A stretch of 64,000 bases of DNA from Bacteroides mediterraneensis (GCF_900128455.1 NZ_LT635783.1:1029280-1093279), one strand, 5' to 3'. Positions 55,928-64,000 are shown, numbered from the stretch's first letter. The notes: a model not told the origin generated them from the sequence alone. Translations and numbers: made by a program.

Positions 55928-56704
55928 ATGAATCGGGTGATAGTCGTGACAGGCGGTGCCGGGGGCATCGGCCGTTGTATTGTGGAATATTTTGCTTCTC
56001 AAGACGATAAAGTGTATTTTGTGGATTGTGACCGGGAAGCGATGTTGGCTGAAGTGGAAAAAATGCGTAGGCTAGGAAAAAATGTGGCGGGTTTTGCCGG
56101 TGATATCGCTGAGAAGGAAGTGTTGGAAGAATTTGCGAGTTGGGTACTTCGGGAACAGCCGGAAGGTATCCATTGCTTGATTAACAATGCGTGTCTGATG
56201 CATGGAGGAATTCTGGAAGGATGCGATTATGAGGATTTTCTATATGTGCAGCGTGTGGGGGTAGCTGCTCCTTACATGCTGTCCAAATTGTTTAAGGAGC
56301 ATTTCCGGGGACTGGGTTCCATCGTGAACCTTTCCTCTACCCGTGCTTTCCAGTCGCAGCCGAATACCGAGAGCTATACGGCGGCCAAAGGAGGCATTAC
56401 GGCGTTGACACATGCCTTGGCTGTAAGTCTGTCGGGCGTGGCACGTGTCAATTCGATTGCTCCCGGATGGATTGACACGGGGGCTTACCATAAAGAGGAG
56501 GCGTATCAACCGGTGTATAGTCAAGGTGACTTGAAACAGCATCCTTCGGGTAGAGTGGGAGAGCCTATGGACATTGTGCGGGTGGTGGCTTTCCTTTGTG
56601 ATGAACGTAACTCTTTCATCAACGGAGAGAATATCACGGTGGATGGAGGGATGAGTCGGCTGATGATATACCACAATGATTGTGGCTGGAGTTACAATCC
56701 TTGA
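55928..56704 (+). CDS. SDR-family oxidoreductase
   Basis: Short-chain dehydrogenase of 258 residues. NAD(P) site TGGAGGIGR at residues 8-16, NNAC near 87, catalytic Ser in NLSSTRAF, and the Tyr-Lys pair in ESYTAAKGG. It resembles 3-oxoacyl-reductase or sugar-dehydrogenase type enzymes but the substrate is not evident. The 3' end overlaps the convergent AraC gene by 13 bp. Confidence 0.9.
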   Translation: MNRVIVVTGGAGGIGRCIVEYFASQDDKVYFVDCDREAMLAEVEKMRRLGKNVAGFAGDIAEKEVLEEFASWVLREQPEGIHCLINNACLMHGGILEGCDYEDFLYVQRVGVAAPYMLSKLFKEHFRGLGSIVNLSSTRAFQSQPNTESYTAAKGGITALTHALAVSLSGVARVNSIAPGWIDTGAYHKEEAYQPVYSQGDLKQHPSGRVGEPMDIVRVVAFLCDERNSFINGENITVDGGMSRLMIYHNDCGWSYNP

Positions 56705-57603
56705 GATGTTTGAATTCCGCTTTTGTCTTCTTTGCCTTTTCTTTCTTTCCGCATCCGGAACTTCAGCGGGGAGAGTCCGGTTCTCCGGATGAAGAATTTG
56801 CCGAATACCGACTGGTCGGAGAATCCCAGGTAATCGGCAATTTCCTTGATATCCATGTCGGTACATTCCAGCAGTTTCCGGGCGTCTGCACACAGGAGTT
56901 CCGACACATGGAAGCAGACGGTATGCCCTGTCAGCTCTTTGACGATACGGGAAAGATAGGTGGTTGAGATATGGAGCTGGTCGGCATAGAACTGGATGGT
57001 GTGCTCTTCCCGGTAATGGTGTACCAGCAGTTTCTTGAAATTGCGGAAAATCTCGTTGGAACGTTTTACACAGACCGGAGTATTCCGGTTTTCCTGGCAG
57101 AGGGCATCCGTGATTTGCAGGAGGAGGAAGCTGCACAGATGGCGGATGATTCCGTCCTGATACAGCTGCATGGTTTTCAGGTGCTCGGAAAAGAGTGACA
57201 TCGTTTTTTGCATGTATTCAGCGGGTGCATCTTGAAGGCGGAAAATGGGCAGCTGGTAGTTGCCTAGGTAGCGGGCCACTTGATTGTACACGGGTTGTCC
57301 GTCGGGCAGGCTGTCAAAATAATCGGGATTGATGTACAGAGCCGACATGGAGAAATCGGGGCTGGCATCGGACAGCACACTCTCGGTACTGGGGGTAAGT
57401 ACCAGCAGCTGGTTGGCGGAAAGCGTATAGCGATGGAAGGCATCGGTGATGGCCGTTGTTCCGTTTGTGACGAGCAGGAAGAAGAATCCTTGTTTTATGA
57501 CGATGGAGTTTGTCCGAAAAGGAGGATACTTTATTTGGGCAAACAAGGTGTTTCCAGCCTTTTGGCCCGATTCTTTCATAATATCTGTCAGCAACCTGTT
57601 CAT
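56692..57603 (-). CDS. AraC-family transcriptional regulator
   Basis: DNA-binding regulator with an N-terminal cupin-like sensor (HRYTLSANQLLVLTPSTES) and a C-terminal AraC double helix-turn-helix from about residue 195 (IQFYADQLHISTTYLSRIVK, IKEIADYLGFSDQSVFGKFF). I start at MNRLLTDIMKES, giving 303 residues, because a -7 element lies within the longer 16-codon extension. It may control the convergent SDR or the neighbouring operon. Confidence 0.9.
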   Translation of the reverse strand: MNRLLTDIMKESGQKAGNTLFAQIKYPPFRTNSIVIKQGFFFLLVTNGTTAITDAFHRYTLSANQLLVLTPSTESVLSDASPDFSMSALYINPDYFDSLPDGQPVYNQVARYLGNYQLPIFRLQDAPAEYMQKTMSLFSEHLKTMQLYQDGIIRHLCSFLLLQITDALCQENRNTPVCVKRSNEIFRNFKKLLVHHYREEHTIQFYADQLHISTTYLSRIVKELTGHTVCFHVSELLCADARKLLECTDMDIKEIADYLGFSDQSVFGKFFIRRTGLSPLKFRMRKERKGKEDKSGIQTSQGL

Positions 57604-57620
57604 CTTACGTATTTTTTCTA

Positions 57621-57628
57621 CAAAAGTA
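57621..57628 (-). promoter_or_regulatory. Promoter of the AraC-family gene, -7 TACTTTTG
   Basis: Exact TAnnTTTG on the minus strand, 18 bp before the chosen start. It sets the start codon. Confidence 0.6.
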
Positions 57629-57726
57629 AGTTTTGTTTCGTTTTCGACCAAAATTGGTTGCTCTTTTATGATTGAGAAGCGGAAAAATAGACAGAAATTT
57701 GCGGCGTTTATAAAAGCAGATGATAT

Positions 57727-59025
57727 ATGAATGTATTTCTTTTTAGACGCTACCTGTTGTTTTGCGTTTCTTTGTTTGTGAACGCGCTTGGAATCGCCTT
57801 CATTACCAAGGCTTTGCTGGGTACGTCTCCGATTACGAGTGTGACGTACGTATTGAGTATGTTTACTCCTTTGACCATCGGACAGTGGACTATCTTGTTG
57901 AACCTTCTGTTTGTGGTGCTGGAGCCGTTTCTGATGTCACGCCAGGAATTGAAAGCTGATTTGCGGATGTACCTTCTGCAGATTCCCATTTCTTTCTGTT
58001 TCGGTACGTTTATTGATATTTGTATGCACTATGTGTTGTTCTGGCTTCACCCGGAAACCTATGTATATATGATTATTGCCCTGCTGATAGGTTGTGTGAT
58101 TCTGGCCGTAGGTATCGCACTCGAGGTAAAGGCAAATGCAGCCATGATGGCCGGGGAATATTTTGTGAACGTCATCACAAAAAGGTTCCGTGGAGAGTTT
58201 GGCTATGTGAAGCTGGGATTTGATGTGACGCTGGTTGTCCTTGCCTGCTTGTTGTCCTTGATATTCATGTCGGGAATCTATGGGGTACGTGAAGGAACCG
58301 TGATTTCGGCGTTGGTGGTAGGTCCGATTGTACATTTTGTGAGCCCGTACTATCAGTTTTTGGATAAATGGATTACAGATCCTTCTGTGCGGGAAAAAGC
58401 CGCTATGGCCCAAGGACAGCATATTGTAATTACCATTGCGCGTGAGTATGGAAGTGGGGGGCATCTGCTGGGTGAGATGCTCTCTAAGGAACTCGGTCTT
58501 AAGCTGTATGACAAGGAGTTTATCCAGCTGGCTGCCCAGCGTAGCGGAATGGATGAGCAGTACATTGTGAAGAATGAGCAGTCTATCCCTTCTTTCTGGT
58601 TGAAATGCATTCTTTCGAAGAACAGTGAACGGCCGCTGGAGTCCAGCCTTTCATCGGATGATGTGTTGTTCGTGTCCGAGAGTAAGATTATTCAGGAATT
58701 GGCCGCCAAAGAATCCTGTATCATCGTGGGGCGTTGTGCGGATTTCGTATTGAAGGATTATCCGAAAGTGTTGAAAGTGTTCTGTTATTCCGATGTGGAA
58801 AGCGCGGTGAACCGTTGTGTGGAAGAATATGGCATTGCCCGGGAAAATGCGGAAGCTGAAATCAGGCGGGTAAACCGTAACCGGGTTCATCACTATGAGT
58901 ATTATACGGGTATGAAATGGGGTGAACCGCATCATTACAATCTGATGCTGAATACCGGAACGATTGATTTGAGAACGGCCTGTCAGCTCGTGAAAGGTGT
59001 TTATCAGGGTTTGGAGAAGGCCTGA
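57727..59025 (+). CDS. YczE/DUF6198-type membrane protein fused to a cytidylate-kinase-like domain
   Basis: 432-residue fusion. The first 215 residues have about six transmembrane helices of the YczE/YitT-like type (FVNALGIAFITKALLGTSPI, GYVKLGFDVTLVVLACLL). From about residue 235 a soluble nucleotide-kinase domain follows: IVITIAREYGSGGHLLGEML carries the P-loop variant GSGGHLLG, and CIIVGRCADFVLKD and NRNRVHHYEYYTGMKWG resemble cytidylate-kinase-like proteins. The catalytic role of the second domain and its link to the membrane part are unknown. Confidence 0.88.
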   Translation: MNVFLFRRYLLFCVSLFVNALGIAFITKALLGTSPITSVTYVLSMFTPLTIGQWTILLNLLFVVLEPFLMSRQELKADLRMYLLQIPISFCFGTFIDICMHYVLFWLHPETYVYMIIALLIGCVILAVGIALEVKANAAMMAGEYFVNVITKRFRGEFGYVKLGFDVTLVVLACLLSLIFMSGIYGVREGTVISALVVGPIVHFVSPYYQFLDKWITDPSVREKAAMAQGQHIVITIAREYGSGGHLLGEMLSKELGLKLYDKEFIQLAAQRSGMDEQYIVKNEQSIPSFWLKCILSKNSERPLESSLSSDDVLFVSESKIIQELAAKESCIIVGRCADFVLKDYPKVLKVFCYSDVESAVNRCVEEYGIARENAEAEIRRVNRNRVHHYEYYTGMKWGEPHHYNLMLNTGTIDLRTACQLVKGVYQGLEKA

Positions 59026-59036
59026 TAAACCATTTA

Positions 59037-59080
59037 AAAGGACTGACTTGCTTTTGGCAAATCAATCCCTTATTTTTTTC
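59037..59080 (+). terminator. Terminator after the kinase-fusion gene
   Basis: Imperfect stem AAGGACTGACTTGC / GCAAATCAATCCCTT followed by TATTTTTTT. Confidence 0.6.
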
Positions 59081-59103
59081 TGCTTTATGAGGTACTCTCA
59101 TAT

Positions 59104-60366
59104 TTAGAAGTAGAACACGTAATTTCTTAGGTAGTTGATAATAGCCCATAATGCCATAAAAAAGGCTATGATAACCAGTAAGCAGAGACCCAATATCCAT
59201 GCTATCCAGTGTTGGGAATGGTCATCACTATACTCTTTATGACCATCTGAATATGTAGTGATGGTACGTATGGTTTGTGCTCCAGCTATCATGCCAAAGA
59301 TACCAGCAATCATGCCATTGTGTATGTTGCCTCCTCCTCGTTTGCTCCGTTTGTCTATAAGAAATGCAGGTGTACGGCTTGCTAATATATAGCATCCTGT
59401 AGAAATAAGTGTAAGTGCGGCTATTCCTGGTCCCATGATGAACCCGAATAAGACACCTACAATGACTCCAAGCCAAACCAATGCTTTTGAACCATCAAAA
59501 TATCGTTTTTCGTTTGAATTGATTACTTCTGTCAATTCATTTATTCTGTCAATGATGTCTTGTTCTGTGGGTTGCAAGGCTATAGCTTGGTCTATTAGGG
59601 CAGCGGATGATTTTATTTGTTTCATTTTTTTCGGTTTCCTGATTTCATCTCCATCTTCTGTTTGTCCGTCTAAACTCCAGGTATTAAAGGCTGATTCTAG
59701 AAAATTGACACATTGGTTGTATTCATCTTCAGACATTGAAGAGGGTTTTCCTTGTTCCGTTCTGAGCGATGTCATTTCTGCAATTGTAAATTGTTTTTTG
59801 TATCTGTCTCCTTTGAAAAAGATATATACCATGTGAGCTATGATTCCCAGATATACCAATATGAGCAAAATGGATTGAATGTAAGTTGATATGTCGGTTG
59901 TTTTTTCTACTTTGGCCGTTTGGGAGGAAAATGTGACTGTATCAAAAAGAATTTCATCCCCATTATTTTGTATGACCTTAAATTGTAGTTTTCCATTGTT
60001 AATAGTGGCTTCACATGTTCCATCGGCAGCATCAACTCCTTCTCTTCCCCCATTATATCTGAATGTCAGTATATTATTACGATTGTTTTCCAAATGAAGT
60101 TCATAGGTTGATAGAACAGATTGGCTTTTGTTGGGTTCAGTGATATAGATAGTTACAAATCCATTGCATAACGAATTGGTGTTATATGGATTGAGATTCT
60201 TTTGCTCGTCTATATTTAAAACCAGATTAATATTCATATCACCTTCCGGATTGCTTCCATTTCATTCGCCGTTCCATGGAATATTTGATTTTTCTCCGTA
60301 TATATTGCCTATGCATGTGATTAAGAATAATGCTATAATAGTAAATTTGTTTATGGTAGTATTCAT
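59104..60366 (-). pseudogene. Membrane protein gene interrupted by an in-frame TGA at codon 35
   Basis: An ATG at 60366 opens a signal-peptide sequence (MNTTINKFTIIALFLITCIG) that runs in frame to IPWNGE, then a TGA at 60262-60264. The same frame then continues without a stop through NGSNPEGD to a second Met at 60237 and the rest of a 377-residue protein. The continued part has an extracytoplasmic beta-rich region, a transmembrane helix (SILLILVYLGIIAHMVYIFF), a charged cytoplasmic region, and further helices at the C-terminus. Without the signal peptide the sensor-like N-domain would not be exported. A single change of TGG to TGA explains it. Function not recognised. Confidence 0.75.
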
Positions 60367-60433
60367 AATTTGTAGATTTAATGATAACTATAATTAAGTT
60401 TGATATGTTACTTGTGAAACATGAATTCTATAC

Positions 60434-60850
60434 TTATTCATCCATCAATCTGTCTGTTCCGAACATTTGAATTTTCCACTCTCCTGTATCATCTTTTGTC
60501 AGATAGAAATCAGAAATGTTCTCTGTACCATCAGCGCTGGTGAGCTTGTAGGTGATGCGAACCCATTTTCCTGTCTTACTCTGTTCTTCATTTAGGATTT
60601 CGTAGCTTTTTACTTTTTCATCTTCGTCCTCCGAGTTACGTTGTACTATTTCGATTAAATCCTGAATATCTTTTTCAACCTTTTCAGGATTTGATTGGTC
60701 TTCCACATAGAGGCTTCTTACATACGTTTCATAATCACCGTCAATGAGTGCATCGAAGGCCTTTTCTACCGTTTTTGTGGGTGTGTTCGATGAACAAGCA
60801 CCGAGCAGCATGCAGCATGCTGCCATTAGCACTACAGTTAGTTTTTTCAT
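60434..60850 (-). CDS. DUF4878-type lipoprotein
   Basis: Small lipoprotein of 138 residues with lipobox LGAC (C19). The DUF4878 / NTF2-like pattern is visible: TPTKTVEKAFDALIDGDYETYV followed by WVRITYKLTSADG and DFYLTKDDTGEWKIQMF. It lies 67 bp upstream of the interrupted membrane gene and 31 bp downstream of the unknown 194-residue gene, on the same strand. Its role is unknown. Confidence 0.85.
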   Translation of the reverse strand: MKKLTVVLMAACCMLLGACSSNTPTKTVEKAFDALIDGDYETYVRSLYVEDQSNPEKVEKDIQDLIEIVQRNSEDEDEKVKSYEILNEEQSKTGKWVRITYKLTSADGTENISDFYLTKDDTGEWKIQMFGTDRLMDE

Positions 60851-60881
60851 ACTGAATAGATATTATATTAAACAATAAAGA

Positions 60882-61466
60882 TTATTCTGATAAGATTTGT
60901 TTCAGTTTTTTGTGTCTGATTTCAAGGTATGAGCGTTCGGCTTTTATTTTGTGAAGTCCTCCCCATTTTCCAGTGATGGCATACTGTGTAACTAATTCTG
61001 TTGGAAGAACCCCTGATAGAGTTCTTCGTACTACGGAACAAATCTCGTAAATTCGGTTGTTACCAGGTGAAACGAGGTTTTCTAAACTTCTTTTTATTTT
61101 TCTGGCTTCGATATTCTTTTCTTCAGAAACAATTTGGTAAATCTGATACAATTCTTTTAAGTAGTGGTCTAGGTTTTTGAATTCAACACCTGTATGGTGG
61201 AGCAAGAAGAAAATATAGACCGTTTTAGGTAGGTATGACATTTTCACTTCTTTGTCGCTGTACATGGGAAAGAATAAACGGCATTGTGTATCTATAATGA
61301 TAGGAGTGTTTATGGATAAACATCTGTCTTCTTTTTTATTGTTCTGTAACGCCATATCTTTCAGCATCACTTTTATTTCTTCATCTTCCAGCAATTTGCT
61401 ATTCGTAAGTAATTCTATCAACATCTCTTTTGCTGTGTAATATGAAATAGTCAATTTCCGGTCCAT
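60882..61466 (-). CDS. Hypothetical protein, first gene of a minus-strand accessory cluster
   Basis: A 194-residue protein without signal peptide or membrane helix, mostly helical and rich in Lys and Glu. Conspicuous segments are CLSINTPIIIDTQCRLFFPMYSDK and SLENLVSPGNNRIYEICSVVRRTLSG. The C-terminus is basic (AERSYLEIRHKKLKQILSE). I do not recognise a family. It is divergently placed to the caspase-sigma operon across a 190-bp promoter region, so it could be a regulator or partner of that module. Confidence 0.75.
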   Translation of the reverse strand: MDRKLTISYYTAKEMLIELLTNSKLLEDEEIKVMLKDMALQNNKKEDRCLSINTPIIIDTQCRLFFPMYSDKEVKMSYLPKTVYIFFLLHHTGVEFKNLDHYLKELYQIYQIVSEEKNIEARKIKRSLENLVSPGNNRIYEICSVVRRTLSGVLPTELVTQYAITGKWGGLHKIKAERSYLEIRHKKLKQILSE

Positions 61467-61657
61467 GGCTTTAATATTTAATATTGCAAATTAAATTAAA
61501 AAAAATCTCCACTTTAACTCAAAACAAGATTCTTGCTGCATGATGAAAACCTTGTTTATAGAAAAAGATATTTTGAGTAGGGATATTCAAAACATCTTTT
61601 TTATCTTTATCCCTCAAAGAGCTAAAAGGTAAATGGATAATTGATTTTTTTTTGCGT
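61467..61657. promoter_or_regulatory. AT-rich divergent intergenic region of the caspase module
   Basis: About 190 bp between the minus-strand accessory genes and the caspase operon. A near-match -7 element TATCTTTA (61602-61609) could start the caspase transcript. No Shine-Dalgarno or clear operator is seen. Confidence 0.4.
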
Positions 61658-62578
61658 ATGTTGTTTTTCCGTTGTTTTTTTATGCTATTTATGTGGATAG
61701 TTATGAGTGGGAGTCATGCAGATGCTCGTACGGGGAGAGCGTTGGTGGTGGCTATTGGCAAATATCCGATGGATAGTGGATGGGAAAATATTCATGGCGA
61801 CAACGATGGTATATTAATTTCTGATTTGTTGAAAAGAAATCATTATCAGCAAATTATATTGTTGAAGAATGAAAAGGCCACCAAGGAGAATATTAATCTG
61901 TCATTGCAAAAGTTATATGAGGATGTGAAGACTGGCGACTATTTGTTTTTACATTTTTCTTGCCACGGACAGCAGATGATGGATTTGAATGAAGATGAAG
62001 AAGACGGGTTGGATGAAGCCTTGGTCCCTTATGATGCATTGTTCTGGTATCTTCCTGGTATTTATGAGGGAGAAAAGCATTTCAGTGATGATGAATTGGG
62101 AGAATGGATTGACAGGTTTCGTCACAAACTGGGAAAATCCGGACAGATTTTTGTGACTTTGGATGCATGTCATAGTGGGACAGCCAATCGTTATGCGGGC
62201 AACATTTATGTTCGTGGTGTCAATAAAATTTTTGCTCCGGATAATTACCGACCGTTACCCGGAAGGTATTTGAATCGTAGTATGAGATTGAAGTCTTTGG
62301 CTAATCTGGCTCCTACGATGGTATTGAGTGCATGTAGGCCGGAGGAGACAAATTATGAATATTATAGTCGGAAGAGCAAATGTCATTATGGGAAACTGAC
62401 TTATAGTTTCGTACAGGTGGCAGAACGGCAATTAGCTGGATTTACGGCTGAAGGTTGGTGCAAGGTTGTAAATGAGACCATGCGACAGTTACCTTCCAGT
62501 CCGTTGTTGAAATTACAACATCCATATATGGAGTGTAGTGATAAAGAGAAGCTGTTTATATTGTCTGTGATTCATTAA
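61658..62578 (+). CDS. Exported caspase-like (C14) protease
   Basis: 306-residue protein with a signal peptide to about residue 23. Its caspase/metacaspase fold has a recognisable core: GRALVVAIGKYP, then GDNDGILISDLLK, then the catalytic His in FLHFSCHGQQM (H103), and the catalytic Cys in VTLDACHSGT (C171). An Asp/Glu-rich LNEDEEDGLDEALVPYD lies between them and may bind calcium. Start: I use the ATG at 61658; a TTG two codons upstream is possible. Export is unusual for a death protease and suggests a periplasmic or surface substrate. Confidence 0.88.
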   Translation: MLFFRCFFMLFMWIVMSGSHADARTGRALVVAIGKYPMDSGWENIHGDNDGILISDLLKRNHYQQIILLKNEKATKENINLSLQKLYEDVKTGDYLFLHFSCHGQQMMDLNEDEEDGLDEALVPYDALFWYLPGIYEGEKHFSDDELGEWIDRFRHKLGKSGQIFVTLDACHSGTANRYAGNIYVRGVNKIFAPDNYRPLPGRYLNRSMRLKSLANLAPTMVLSACRPEETNYEYYSRKSKCHYGKLTYSFVQVAERQLAGFTAEGWCKVVNETMRQLPSSPLLKLQHPYMECSDKEKLFILSVIH

Positions 62579-62588
62579 AGTGGAAGTT

Positions 62589-63173
62589 ATGCATTTTGTG
62601 TTTGACTGGAAAAGACGGGGAGAACATCAGGATGTTCGAGGAGATATCCTTTCCAAGGACGGAATAGAGGAGCTTTATAGGTTGTACCGGGCACGATTTA
62701 TGGGATATATGCAGAAAAGATATCAATTGGGAGAAGAGGAAATATCAGATATTTATCATGATAGTTTCTTGTTGATGATTGATAATATTCGTACTGGGAA
62801 ATACCAGCAGCAGGATGCTTCTCTTTTCACTTATCTTTTGGGGATTGGGAAGAATCGGGTTTTGAAGAAGTTTCAGAAAGAAACCGAACGTCCTCTTGTG
62901 GCTGGATGGATAAGTGAATTATTACCGGATACCGACTGGAAGAATGCATTGGAAGAGGCGTCTCGTCTGGTGAACGAAGGAGAATCTGTGTGTAATCAAA
63001 TATTGCAGCTGTTCTATTGGGAACGCTTGAGTATGAGTGCGATTGCTGAGCGGATGGGCTATCAATCGGCGAGTGTGGCTAAAAGTAAGAAAAATTCGTG
63101 TATGCGCCGTTTTTCTTTTGAGCTGAAACGCAGGCTGGAGGGAATGGGCATTTATTATAAACTGAAGAAGTAA
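62589..63173 (+). CDS. ECF-type RNA polymerase sigma factor
   Basis: 194-residue sigma factor with an atypical N-terminal extension (MHFVFDWKRRGEHQDVRGD). Region 2 covers LYRLYRARFMGYMQKRYQ, EEEISDIYHDSFLLMIDNI and SLFTYLLGIGKNRVLKKF; region 4 covers CNQILQLFYWERLSMSAIAERMGYQSASVAKSKK. It starts 10 bp after the caspase stop and is followed 4 bp later by the anchor-protein gene. I prefer ATG to a GTG three codons earlier. Confidence 0.87.
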   Translation: MHFVFDWKRRGEHQDVRGDILSKDGIEELYRLYRARFMGYMQKRYQLGEEEISDIYHDSFLLMIDNIRTGKYQQQDASLFTYLLGIGKNRVLKKFQKETERPLVAGWISELLPDTDWKNALEEASRLVNEGESVCNQILQLFYWERLSMSAIAERMGYQSASVAKSKKNSCMRRFSFELKRRLEGMGIYYKLKK

Positions 63174-63177
63174 GTTT

Positions 63178-63927
63178 ATGGATAGAAATGAGGAAAACAG
63201 GATGCTGGATGAGATAGACCGGTTCCTGAATTATGAGATGACTCCGGAAGAAGAATCGGATTTCATCGCTCGAATGGAAAAGGATGAGGTTCTCAGGGAA
63301 CAAGTCTTTCTCAGGCAACTGGTTGTAGAGGCCGAGAGAAAGAAGGCAGAAGCAAGAATCCTGTACCAGAAAAAGCCGGAAAGGAAAAAATTGTCAGTAA
63401 GGGTTCAGGTCCGTTTGGTAGCAGCCTGTTTATGCGTGCTGATGGTACTTGGTTACTTTTACGGGAGAATGTATCGTTTCAGTACTCAGGACGTTTTGCA
63501 TGAAGTCTATAATCCGCCTGTGTGGGAAACTTTGCGCTCAGAAGGTTTTTCTACTCCTGAAACAGCTAGAATAAACCGGCATATCGAGGAATGGTATTCA
63601 GAGGGAAAAAGTGATAGCCTGGTCCTTTATTATCAGCAGCTGTCGGAGGAAAATAAGCTGGCTTGCATTACGGAAAAGAGCAAAATGTATCTGGGGATAG
63701 CTTTTTTACGTCAGGATAATATCGGGCAGGCGTATTTATTGGCTGAGGAACTTCAGAAAAGTGTGAATAAAGAAGTGGGAGACTGGTTGATGTTGGGATG
63801 CTTGCTACACGATGGGAAGAGAGAGGAAGCGGTTGATTGGGCTTTATATATCAGCCAACAGAAGAACTCTTATAGTGAAGAAGCCCTGCAAATTTATGAT
63901 GCATTAAATCAACGGCGATGGTTTTAA
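63178..63927 (+). CDS. Membrane-anchored anti-sigma-like protein with TPR-like C-terminal domain
   Basis: 249-residue protein with one transmembrane segment near residues 78-95 (LVAACLCVLMVLGYFYG). The cytoplasmic N-terminus (DEIDRFLNYEMTPEEESDFI) resembles the short helical part of anti-sigma factors. The periplasmic part is helical and TPR-like, with SKMYLGIAFLRQDNIGQAYL and EEAVDWALYISQQKNSYSEEAL. Position right after the sigma gene supports a sigma-control role. The family is not named with certainty. Confidence 0.78.
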   Translation: MDRNEENRMLDEIDRFLNYEMTPEEESDFIARMEKDEVLREQVFLRQLVVEAERKKAEARILYQKKPERKKLSVRVQVRLVAACLCVLMVLGYFYGRMYRFSTQDVLHEVYNPPVWETLRSEGFSTPETARINRHIEEWYSEGKSDSLVLYYQQLSEENKLACITEKSKMYLGIAFLRQDNIGQAYLLAEELQKSVNKEVGDWLMLGCLLHDGKREEAVDWALYISQQKNSYSEEALQIYDALNQRRWF

Positions 63928-64000
63928 GGTACTTGCTCTTTGTTGTGGTATGGCTGGGATGTATGTTGAAGGTAACGGCTTTATATGCGTATCATTCTCC
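63918..64000 (+). CDS. Start of an exported protein, cut by window edge
   Basis: An ATG overlapping the preceding gene by 10 bp begins MVLRYLLFVVVWLGCMLKVT, a signal peptide, and the frame stays open to the window end. It is the fourth gene of the caspase-sigma operon. In comparable operons a CHAT/TPR protein often follows, but nothing here proves that. Confidence 0.6.
   Translation, partial: MVLRYLLFVVVWLGCMLKVTALYAYHS

Noticed and set aside
1..64000. Mobile elements, rRNA and tRNA genes
   Set aside because: Looked for transposase or integrase motifs, insertion-sequence ends, ribosomal RNA and tRNA cloverleaf sequences with TTCGA-type arms and found none I could support.

Overview
The window is a chromosomal segment of a gut Bacteroidales bacterium, most likely a Bacteroides or Phocaeicola species. 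Several signs agree: many promoters carry the Bacteroidetes -7 element TAnnTTTG, Shine-Dalgarno sequences are weak or missing, there is a hybrid two-component system (HTCS), a BtuG surface lipoprotein, Mfa-like fimbrillins, large TonB receptors with an N-terminal carboxypeptidase-like domain, and paired short ChrA proteins. I see no rRNA, tRNA, integrase, transposase or CRISPR array.

Layout. 0-3 kb: the 3' part of a cobalamin-dependent methionine synthase (metH) followed by ung. 3-10 kb: asnA, rfbB, a YfcE-like phosphodiesterase, polyphosphate kinase and a K+/Na+-H+ antiporter. 10-17 kb: a cobalamin riboswitch and a complete B12 uptake operon (btuB, btuG, btuF, btuC, btuD). 17-19 kb: a three-gene cassette with a PAPS-reductase-like and a ParB-like protein (IbrA/IbrB type). 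19-24 kb: two chromate-transporter halves and an HTCS regulator. 24-31 kb: pgk and a tex-nudC-PBP1A operon. 31-38 kb: a 5'-nucleotidase, small His-rich protein and TonB receptor operon, then an M64 peptidase with a GNAT enzyme. 38-44 kb: an RND efflux operon. 44-51 kb: a YgbA-like protein, ThrE exporter, monooxygenase, ribosomal protein S1, SIMPL protein, BadF-type kinase, SlyD, DUF2007 and an SDR. 52-54.6 kb: a lipoprotein fusing a fimbrillin-like domain to an IdeS/Mac-like cysteine protease, followed by a second fimbrillin-like lipoprotein. 54.7-59 kb: flavodoxin-family proteins, another SDR, an AraC regulator and a membrane protein fused to a cytidylate-kinase-like domain. 59-64 kb: an AT-richer accessory block with a membrane gene interrupted by an in-frame TGA, a DUF4878 lipoprotein, an unknown protein, and a divergent operon of a secreted caspase-like protease, an ECF-type sigma factor, a membrane-anchored anti-sigma-like protein and the start of another exported protein.

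How parts work together. B12 captured by BtuB/BtuG and imported by BtuFCD can feed the B12-dependent MetH, although the two loci are about 8 kb apart. The caspase-sigma-anchor operon looks like a self-contained signalling or cell-fate module and is one of the two most interesting loci, along with the fimbrillin-IdeS fusion.

Non-coding structure. Two intergenic arrays each hold five 16-bp palindromes of the AAACG-n6-CGTTT type at exactly 22-bp spacing, and a third array has four 21-bp palindromic units closed by a perfect 15-bp inverted repeat. I know no described element that explains them. Several genes are separated by strong bidirectional hairpin terminators, one of which is encoded inside the last codons of two convergent genes.
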